A stretch of DNA of 6,618 bases. Origin: a candidate division Zixibacteria bacterium DG_27 (GTDB lineage: Bacteria > Zixibacteria > MSB-5A5 > DG-27). The stretch is taken from positions 1 to 6,618 of the forward strand of contig LIZU01000069.1 in assembly GCA_001302725.1 (NCBI GenBank), written 5' to 3'. This document shows, piece after piece, positions 1 through 4,970 of the stretch. The position numbers and the translations under genes are program-made. The notes beneath the pieces are model-generated. The model saw only the letters and a list, made by a program, of their open reading frames with translations, ran no database searches and was not told the origin of the DNA. Position 1 is the first letter of the stretch. Every line of letters starts with the position of its first letter.

Positions 1-392
1 TGGGCACCTTAATGCCCATGCTCAGCGTGGAGCTTGAAGGTCTCTACTGGTCCAAATCTTGGACTCAAACGACCATCCTGGGCGATTTTGACTTCACTTT
101 GCGAGATATCGCCATTTCCGGCCACGTGAAGTACCGCTTCCCGATGCCGCAGAGCCCCGTGAAGCCATACGTCGGAGGGGGGCCGGGAATTCACCTGCTG
201 AAATCGGAGTGGGAGACACACGTGGGGAGCGGGGACGACAGCAATACCAAGTTCGGATTTGACCTTTTGGGGGGCGGGGAATATGAGGCCAGCCCGCAGA
301 TTGACGTCTTCGCTGAACTTCGCCTCAGTCTGATTTCAGATTTCAATCAGTTTTCAATATTCGGTGGAGCCAAGTTCAAACTTGGCATGTAA
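1..392 (+). CDS. Small outer-membrane beta-barrel protein, 5'-truncated by the window edge
   Basis: This is the C-terminal part of a small outer-membrane beta-barrel protein of unknown specific function. An ATG lies at 12, but the reading frame stays open to the left edge. The preceding residues 'GTL' match 'MGTLTP' inside the downstream paralogue at 605-1141, so the true start lies outside the window and about 55 residues are missing. The visible part shows alternating hydrophobic/polar strands separated by turns: LEGLYWS, GHVKYRF, PYVGGGPGIHLLKSE, TKFGFDLLGGGEY, and a closing ISDFNQFSIFGGAKFKLGM. About half the residues match the second copy by eye. The final strand ends in Leu-Gly-Met rather than the Phe or Tyr that commonly closes such barrels. 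A hairpin terminator follows 23 bases after the TAA stop. The barrel fold is a confident inference from pattern; ligand or function is unknown. Confidence 0.8.
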   Translation, partial: GTLMPMLSVELEGLYWSKSWTQTTILGDFDFTLRDIAISGHVKYRFPMPQSPVKPYVGGGPGIHLLKSEWETHVGSGDDSNTKFGFDLLGGGEYEASPQIDVFAELRLSLISDFNQFSIFGGAKFKLGM

Positions 393-415
393 AAGAGCCT
401 AAGATGAAAGTGAAA

Positions 416-447
416 AAGCTCCGGCCACTTGCCGGGGTTTCTTCTTT
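416..447 (+). terminator. Rho-independent terminator after the first barrel gene
   Basis: A ten-pair stem (416-425 with 431-440, including two G-T wobbles) encloses the five-base loop CACTT. It is followed by the pyrimidine-rich tail CTTCTTT. It starts 23 bases after the stop of the upstream gene. It resembles the terminator at 1164-1192 in sequence, loop and distance to the stop. Confidence 0.75.
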
Positions 448-553
448 AACCTGCGACAGGACAACTCGATCGAGCACAACTCAAGATGTCTTGGCAAAAG
501 TTTCGAAAACCATTATCAGTTGCGAAGCTCTTTGAATAGCTGTCCAGGATAGA

Positions 554-583
554 TTCAACGACGTTCTGGCCCGATCGTACTAA
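554..583 (+). promoter_or_regulatory. Possible sigma-70-type promoter for the second barrel gene
   Basis: TTCAAC (554-559) and TACTAA (578-583) are separated by 18 bases and lie just before the gene at 605. Each matches the -35 or -10 consensus only partly. Transcription would begin near 590, leaving a very short leader that starts about at the Shine-Dalgarno sequence. Because a terminator stands upstream at 416-447, the gene needs its own promoter somewhere in 448-600. This is the best candidate, but it is weak. Confidence 0.25.
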
Positions 584-604
584 TTCTTAAAGGATGAGGG
601 TAAA

Positions 605-1141
605 ATGAAAAAGCTGCTGATTCTTTTCCCCGTGTTTTTCACCATCATGGCGTGCCCAGGCTCATTCGCCCAGACGGACTTGGGCCCCAAGGGTGTGGGA
701 GGCTTTCTGGGCTACGTCGATCCGGAGCACGTTGGCGGCACCCTGGGCCTGGGAGCAGTCGTGGACATGGGCACTCTGACACCGAAACTGGGCCTCGATC
801 TGGAAATGCTCTATTGGTCGCAATCCAAGGGACCCTCAGGGAGAGAGGTCAGTTGGCGCGACTTGACACTCGCTGCTCACACAAAGTACAGATTCTCGCT
901 ACCTGGTAGCAGCGTGGAACCATACTTGGGTGGGGGGATCGGACCTCACTTCGTCAAAAGCGAGCATGAGCAGACCAACACATCTGAAAGCGACACCAAG
1001 TTCGGCCTACATCTCTTAGCGGGTGCAGAATATCCAGCCAGCCTCAAGGTGACCGTCTTCGGAGAGTGGCGCTACGCTATAGTGTCGGATTTCAACCAAT
1101 TCGCCATCTTCGCAGGGGCGAAGTATAAGTTGGGTCAGTAG
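605..1141 (+). CDS. Small exported outer-membrane beta-barrel protein, second tandem copy
   Basis: This is a 178-residue exported protein predicted to form a small (probably eight-stranded) barrel in the outer membrane; its ligand or role is unknown. The start is ATG at 605, with AGGATGAGG at 591-599 as ribosome binding site. Residues 1-22 form a signal peptide (MKK, a hydrophobic stretch, then SFA before Gln23). Cys17 sits in 'IMAC', which partly resembles a lipobox, so lipoprotein processing cannot be excluded. The rest alternates short amphipathic strands with Gly- and Asp-rich turns: VGGFLGY (31-37), GGTLGLGAVVDMG (44-56), LDLEMLYWS (64-72), HTKYRF (92-97), PYLGGGIGPHFVKSE (106-120), TKFGLHLLAGAEY (131-143) and SDFNQFAIFAGAKYKLG (161-177). 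The second half parallels the partial gene at 1-392, indicating tandem duplication. The gene ends in TAG and converges on the minus-strand pair, with a shared terminator between them. OmpA-like or OmpW-like are only general descriptions; I recognise no named family. Confidence 0.87.
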   Translation: MKKLLILFPVFFTIMACPGSFAQTDLGPKGVGGFLGYVDPEHVGGTLGLGAVVDMGTLTPKLGLDLEMLYWSQSKGPSGREVSWRDLTLAAHTKYRFSLPGSSVEPYLGGGIGPHFVKSEHEQTNTSESDTKFGLHLLAGAEYPASLKVTVFGEWRYAIVSDFNQFAIFAGAKYKLGQ

Positions 1142-1163
1142 AAAACGCCGAAAACGAGACGGA

Positions 1164-1192
1164 AAACTCCAGCGCCTTGCTGGAGTCCTTTT
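1164..1192. terminator. Bidirectional terminator between convergent genes
   Basis: ACTCCAGC (1166-1173) pairs perfectly with GCTGGAGT (1179-1186) around the loop GCCTT. The plus-strand tail is CCTTTT. Read on the minus strand the stem is followed by TTTTCC. It therefore can end both the barrel gene (stop 1141) and the opposing Nfu gene (stop codon 1195-1197). The 53-base convergent gap contains nothing else. Confidence 0.78.
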
Positions 1193-1194
1193 GC

Positions 1195-1419
1195 CTAATC
1201 CACAGCGACGACCTCTTTCACCTCCGGGATTTTCTCTTTCAGGCTTCTCTCCACCCCCATCTTCAGTGTCATCTGCGACATCGGACAACCCTTACAAGCG
1301 CCGGTCAAGCGAACCTTAACGGTGCCATCCTCCTCGACCCCGACCAACTCAACGTCCCCGCCGTCAGCCTGCAGGTAAACCCGGATGCTGTTTAAGGCAT
1401 CTTCGACCTTCTCTTTCAT
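1195..1419 (-). CDS. NifU C-terminal-domain (Nfu-type) iron-sulfur scaffold protein
   Basis: This 74-residue protein is a stand-alone NifU C-terminal domain. In this family a dimer holds a [4Fe-4S] cluster between the Cys-x-x-Cys pairs of its two chains and passes it to apo-proteins in the cytoplasm. The signature is clear: 'YLQADGGDVELV' near the N-terminus, then 'VRLTGACKGCPMSQMTLK', with the cluster-binding CKGC and the usual Pro-Met after it. The length is typical for the bare domain, with no IscU-like or A-type domain attached. I chose the ATG at 1417-1419 because GAGGAGAGGAG lies directly upstream at good spacing. A TTG at 1441-1443 would add eight residues but would place that ribosome binding site inside the gene. 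It lies downstream of the Mrp/ApbC gene on the same strand, after a 176-base gap holding a TATAAT box, so it may have its own promoter as well as read-through. The stop is TAG. Confidence 0.92.
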   Translation of the reverse strand: MKEKVEDALNSIRVYLQADGGDVELVGVEEDGTVKVRLTGACKGCPMSQMTLKMGVERSLKEKIPEVKEVVAVD

Positions 1420-1512
1420 CTCCTCTCCTCTATGGTCTTTCAACTCTTTTTCGGATTGTGAACTCGCCCGTTAATACTGTTGGGCATTTGAAGGTATTTG
1501 TCTCCTCGAGCG

Positions 1513-1518
1513 ATTATA
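1513..1518 (-). promoter_or_regulatory. TATAAT -10 box, candidate promoter for the Nfu gene
   Basis: The minus strand carries an exact TATAAT about 95 bases upstream of the Nfu start. No good TTGACA-like hexamer lies 16-18 bases further upstream, so the promoter assignment rests on the -10 element alone. No strong terminator separates it from the upstream Mrp gene: the only hairpin there, ACCTG with TAGGT near 1564-1583, is five pairs including a wobble, followed by TTTTC. Confidence 0.35.
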
Positions 1519-1595
1519 TCTCACCGCGATTTTGAAGCTACACGTCAGATTAAGTTAACCAGAAAACCTAGCTGTTTCAGGTAATCGTTCCTTCT

Positions 1596-2657
1596 TTATC
1601 CCTTCGACAAGGCCACTTCAACCTCTGAGGCCAGCTTCTCGAAAACCTCCCTGGCCTTCTTCGCGTTTTCGGAGAAGACCGCCGGGATACCCTGGTCGCT
1701 GTCCCGTCTCAGGTTCATCTCCAGCGGAATCTGACAGAAAAGCGGCGCCCGCAAAGCCCCGGCCAGAAACTGTCCTCCTCCTCGACCGAAGATGTCGTAT
1801 CTCTTGCCTTCGGGGCTTAAGAAATAGGACATGTTTTCGATCACCCCGAGAAGCTTAAGCCCGGTCTTCTCCGCCAGACTGCCTATCCGCGAGGCCACCG
1901 AGGTCGCCAACCTCTGAGGGGTGGTCACCACCAAGACGGAGGCCTCGGGGAGCTTTTGAGCAATCGAGATGGTCACATCTCCGGTGCCGGGGGGCAGATC
2001 TATCAGAAGATAATCGAGCTCCCCCCACTCCACCTCCTCGATGAACTGAGTTATGGCCTTGTGCAACAGAGGTCCCCTCCAGATTATCGCGGTGTCTCCG
2101 CTAACGAAAAAGCCGATGCTGATGATCTTTATGCCGAATTTCTCCGGGGGGTTAATCCTGCCTCCGCTCACCGTCGGGGTCTCCTTGATACCTAACAGGG
2201 TGGGAATCGAAAAACCGTAGACGTCAGCATCTAGCACCCCCACCTTGCGACCCCTCTCTGCCAAGGCCGCCGCCAGGTTGGCGGTGACCGTCGATTTGCC
2301 AACTCCCCCCTTCCCCGAGGCGATGGCTACGACGTTCTTGATTTGCGAGATCGGGGACTCCTTCTCCTCTGAACCCTTAGACAGACTCTCTATCAGCGAT
2401 TGGCTTTTCTGGGGGGACATGGTGGTGAAGTTCACCTGCACCTCCTCGACCTCGTCGAATCTCTTCAGCCGCTCCACGATGTCGCTTTCGATCTTATCCT
2501 TCATCGGACAGGTGGGAACTGTCAGGGCCACCTGGAGCTTGACAGCACTCCCGGTGATCTCTACCTTTTCAATCATCCCCAGCTCCACCAGATTGCGGTG
2601 AAGCTCTGGATCTTCGACCTCCTTTAGAGCCTCGACTATTTTTGCCTCGTCAATCAT
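1596..2657 (-). CDS. mrp: Mrp/ApbC-type P-loop ATPase with N-terminal MIP18/DUF59 domain
   Basis: This 353-residue cytoplasmic protein belongs to the Mrp/ApbC/Nbp35 family, ATPases that carry or deliver Fe-S clusters. Residues 1-80 are a MIP18/DUF59 domain ('VEDPELHRNLVELGMI', with the conserved Cys50 in PTCP). A charged linker leads to the P-loop domain: deviant Walker A GKGGVGKST at 115-123, 'LDADVYGFSIP' (142-152), 'LLIDLPPGTGD' (217-227) and 'VTTPQ' (244-248). Many family members have CxxC just after 'ENMSYF'. Here the matching stretch (280-285) is LSPEGK, so both cysteines are absent, as also happens in other lineages. Cys308 is the only cysteine near the C-terminus. The start is ATG at 2655-2657, preceded by AGAGGG at good distance. 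It precedes the Nfu gene on the same strand, which supports an Fe-S role. The family assignment is secure; how this variant handles clusters is not. Confidence 0.95.
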   Translation of the reverse strand: MIDEAKIVEALKEVEDPELHRNLVELGMIEKVEITGSAVKLQVALTVPTCPMKDKIESDIVERLKRFDEVEEVQVNFTTMSPQKSQSLIESLSKGSEEKESPISQIKNVVAIASGKGGVGKSTVTANLAAALAERGRKVGVLDADVYGFSIPTLLGIKETPTVSGGRINPPEKFGIKIISIGFFVSGDTAIIWRGPLLHKAITQFIEEVEWGELDYLLIDLPPGTGDVTISIAQKLPEASVLVVTTPQRLATSVASRIGSLAEKTGLKLLGVIENMSYFLSPEGKRYDIFGRGGGQFLAGALRAPLFCQIPLEMNLRRDSDQGIPAVFSENAKKAREVFEKLASEVEVALSKG

Positions 2658-2824
2658 CGCTATTCCCTCTTGCCTCCACTCTTTTGAGAAACCGGACTTA
2701 GACTTATAAGTTTCACAGTTGGTCGAACTTTTCGCTTAGAGTCGGACTCGTCCCTTTACAAAATTGTTGATTTACCACGCCCCACTCCATATGTTGAAAG
2801 CAAAATACGCACAGAAGCACAATT
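2658..2824. promoter_or_regulatory. Divergent intergenic region between the Mrp and HEAT-cyclophilin genes
   Basis: These 167 bases must contain the promoters for both divergent genes. Visible elements are a direct repeat GACTTA-GACTTA (2695-2706), overlapping the ten-base perfect palindrome ACTTATAAGT (2702-2711), and a short inverted repeat GAGTC-G-GACTC near 2741. TATAAG within the palindrome could be a minus-strand -10 for mrp. On the plus strand TTGTTG (2764-2769) with CATATG 18 bases later is a poor promoter match. None of these is strong enough to fix a start site. Confidence 0.4.
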
Positions 2825-4822
2825 ATGCAAATCCTGAGGACACCTTCTGCTCAAAGGGCAATCTGGCTCTGCTCCATACTCATTCTCCTTTCGCTTCTTT
2901 CATGCGTGAAGCGGGAGGAATACCCGCTCTATCAATTGGCCTTGCTGGAGGATCAGGGTTTGATAGATGTCTCCCTCCGCGAGTATGTTGAGCACGAAAA
3001 GCCCCAGATTCGCGGGGCCGCCGCTACGACCATAGGGAGGGTGGAAAGCACCCACCACCTCTACCTCCTCCAGAGACTCATCGAGGACGAGGACCCCTCC
3101 GTGAGAGAACAGGCCGCCTTTGCCTGTGGGCTGATAAAGAACCGTTCCGCCACCGTCTCTCTCTTGCCCCACCTGGAGGACAAAAACCCACAGGTGCGCG
3201 CCAGAACCATCGAGGCCCTGGGAAGAATCGGCGGGGAGAATCTGGGCGAGAGAATTCGGCCGCTGCTTGGAGATTCATCGGAGGTCGTAAGATGCCAGGC
3301 CGCCCTGGCTTTGTGGAGGCTCGACCACAAACAAGCGGTGCCGGACTTGATTTCAGCCTTAGACGGTGCCGAAGGAGAATTCCTCCACAACTTGACTTAC
3401 GCTCTGATGCGACTGGCAACTCCGGAATGCTTCGATGTTTTCGGAGAGCTGGCTGGAGAGCCGGACCCGGAGGTGCGTGTCAATGCCGTCAGAGGTCTCG
3501 GCAACCTCAAAGACCCTCGTGCCCTTCTTTCTGTTCTCAATCTTCTGCGAGACCCGGATCAGCGTGCTGTTACCGAGGCCATAAGAGCTCTGGGGAAGAC
3601 TGACGACAAGAGAGCCGTAGAACCCCTTCTCGAACTGCTCTCCACTTGCCGCAATATGAATCTCCTAAGAGAGACAATCACAGTTGTGGGGAACCTGGGA
3701 GACAAACAGGCGCTGGAGGAAGTTTCGGATTTCTTGCATTCAGATTCGGAGATCTTGAGGGGCGAGGCTGCCGTATCGGTCGCCAAGCTGGGGAGGGGAA
3801 AGGTTCTGGAGGATTTGAAGGAACTTCTGAAGGATGAGTCCTGGTATGTGCGCGCCAAGGTTGCCGAGGGCTTAAGAGAAATCGGCGGGGAAGAGGTGGA
3901 GAGAGTGCTCCTGGTAATGACCGCCGACAGGGACAGAAGGGTGCAGATGGCGGCAATCGAAGCTATCGGTTACGCCGTCAACGAAAGGAGAATCGATGGT
4001 AAGAGGGGACTCAGGAAGCTGGAGACGGTCCTCCTTGAGAGCATGGATTTCGCCCTGCGCTCTCTCTGCGCTGAAGCGCTGGCGAAAACCAAAGACCCGA
4101 AGTATATCTACCCTTTGATCAAATCTTACAAGTTCACGCCTCGCAGCTATTATTCTGAGCTCAAGCGGGCAATTATCTCCGCCCTGGTGGAGCTTGCCAC
4201 TCCAGGGGAGGCCGATGTCAGGATAGAGAATCTCCTTTTGGAGGCTTTAGTGGACAGCGACCCTATCGTCAGAAGGGAGGCCCACGCCGCCTCAGTTAAG
4301 CTCTCACTGCAGCAGAAATACGACCCCGGAGTGTTTCGCAGCAAATTGACCTTCGCCAACTATTTTGAGGTTTACCGTAATCCCAACAGGCTCCTGCGGG
4401 CAAGGATTTTCACCCCCAAGGGGGAAATCGTAATCGAGCTTCTCCCCGAGTATGCCCCCAGAACCGTCGCCAACTTCATCCATCTGGCGAACTCTGGTTT
4501 CTATGACGGCTTGATATTTCACCGGGTGGTTCCCAACTTCGTGATTCAGGGAGGCTGCCCCCGGGGGGATGGCTGGGGAGGCCCCGGTTACACTATACGA
4601 GAGGAGATTAACGAGTTGAGATTTGAAAGGGGCACCATCGGGATGGCCACCTCCGGGAAGGATACCGGCGGGAGCCAGTTCTTCGTCTGCCACTCCCGAC
4701 AACCACATCTGGACGGACGCTACACCGCATTCGGCAGCGTAACTTCTGGAATGGAGGTGGTCGATAAAATCACGGTCGGCGACGTCATTGAAAGAGTGGA
4801 GATACTATCATCACGGTTCTGA
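2825..4822 (+). CDS. Lipoprotein with HEAT-repeat solenoid and C-terminal cyclophilin peptidyl-prolyl isomerase domain
   Basis: This 665-residue envelope lipoprotein is predicted to isomerise peptidyl-prolyl bonds in client proteins. Residues 1-26 are a lipoprotein signal (Arg5 and Arg11, a hydrophobic run, then lipobox LLS before Cys27). Residues about 50-495 are a dozen or so HEAT/PBS-lyase-like repeats, recognisable from recurring 'VR..A..ALG.I' units such as PQVRARTIEALGRIG (122-136), PEVRVNAVRGLGNL (215-228), WYVRAKVAEGLREIG (340-354) and PIVRREAHAASVKL (480-493). Residues about 524-665 are a cyclophilin domain with active-site residues His566, Arg567, Phe572, Gln575, Gln618 and Phe620. 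His628 stands where human cyclophilin A has Trp121, a position linked to cyclosporin binding, and Tyr633 replaces His126. The solenoid probably recruits partners. The ATG at 2825 has only a weak Shine-Dalgarno (AGAAG) but gives a complete lipoprotein signal. The downstream neighbour is a class A PBP 148 bases away, which suggests an envelope role. Client and final membrane are unknown. Confidence 0.92.
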   Translation: MQILRTPSAQRAIWLCSILILLSLLSCVKREEYPLYQLALLEDQGLIDVSLREYVEHEKPQIRGAAATTIGRVESTHHLYLLQRLIEDEDPSVREQAAFACGLIKNRSATVSLLPHLEDKNPQVRARTIEALGRIGGENLGERIRPLLGDSSEVVRCQAALALWRLDHKQAVPDLISALDGAEGEFLHNLTYALMRLATPECFDVFGELAGEPDPEVRVNAVRGLGNLKDPRALLSVLNLLRDPDQRAVTEAIRALGKTDDKRAVEPLLELLSTCRNMNLLRETITVVGNLGDKQALEEVSDFLHSDSEILRGEAAVSVAKLGRGKVLEDLKELLKDESWYVRAKVAEGLREIGGEEVERVLLVMTADRDRRVQMAAIEAIGYAVNERRIDGKRGLRKLETVLLESMDFALRSLCAEALAKTKDPKYIYPLIKSYKFTPRSYYSELKRAIISALVELATPGEADVRIENLLLEALVDSDPIVRREAHAASVKLSLQQKYDPGVFRSKLTFANYFEVYRNPNRLLRARIFTPKGEIVIELLPEYAPRTVANFIHLANSGFYDGLIFHRVVPNFVIQGGCPRGDGWGGPGYTIREEINELRFERGTIGMATSGKDTGGSQFFVCHSRQPHLDGRYTAFGSVTSGMEVVDKITVGDVIERVEILSSRF

Positions 4823-4850
4823 TTGAAGTCGATAGAAGGTGGAAAAGAAG

Positions 4851-4952
4851 ATGAACAGCCCTCCGCCGACTGATATTATAAGCTCCAGGAAAAACCTGCG
4901 CTATCTGCCGAGCATGGAACTTTATCGGAACCCATACTTATATAGTCTCTAG
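4851..4952 (+). CDS. Possible 33-residue leader peptide in frame with the downstream PBP
   Basis: An ATG at 4851 follows a purine-rich AGAAGGTGGAAAAGAAG ribosome binding region. It opens 33 codons, beginning MNSPPPTDIISS and ending ELYRNPYLYSL, before TAG at 4950-4952. The frame is the same as that of the PBP starting at 4971, whose own start has no clear Shine-Dalgarno. It could be a translated leader coupled to the PBP, the original PBP N-terminus broken by an amber mutation, or a chance open stretch. A run of this length without a stop is not improbable by chance, so confidence is low. No similarity to a known peptide is recognised. Confidence 0.3.
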   Translation: MNSPPPTDIISSRKNLRYLPSMELYRNPYLYSL

Positions 4953-4957
4953 AGACT
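4944..4957. promoter_or_regulatory. Perfect 14-base palindrome at the PBP promoter/leader
   Basis: AGTCTCTAGAGACT is a perfect inverted repeat ending 13 bases before the PBP ATG at 4971. A -10-like TATAGT (4941-4946) overlaps its left edge, though no convincing -35 lies upstream. Its position suits a repressor operator at the PBP start region. It also contains the TAG stop of the small frame at 4851. A dimer-binding site is an inference; a chance palindrome is possible. Confidence 0.4.
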
Positions 4958-4970
4958 GCTGAATGGTGCT

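Noticed and set aside
404..535. A 43-codon frame (start MKVKKLRPLAG) between the two barrel genes.
   Set aside because: It runs straight through the terminator hairpin at 416-447, has no clear ribosome binding site, and no recognisable protein pattern beyond a basic start.
1420..1443. TTG start for the Nfu gene eight codons upstream.
   Set aside because: The strong GAGGAGAGGAG sequence lies just before the internal ATG at 1417-1419, and the extra residues (KDHRGEE) are simply the translated ribosome binding site.
2245..2601. Plus-strand open frame of 118 residues.
   Set aside because: It is the antisense shadow of the Mrp gene, covering its Walker A and DUF59 coding sequence.
4304..4708. 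Open frame of 134 residues on the minus strand.
   Set aside because: It is antisense to the cyclophilin domain, whose active-site residues are all readable on the plus strand.
4880..4905. Hairpin CAGG-AAAAA-CCTG as terminator of the HEAT-cyclophilin gene.
   Set aside because: The stem is only four pairs before bulges and has no T-rich tail, so it gives no support for transcription ending before the PBP.
4916..4950. Envelope-stress (sigma-E-like) promoter: exact GGAACTT at 4916-4922 upstream of the PBP.
   Set aside because: The nearest TCTCTA-like -10 is 23 bases away, while that promoter class needs about 15-17, and the sequence at the right spacing (TATAT) does not match.
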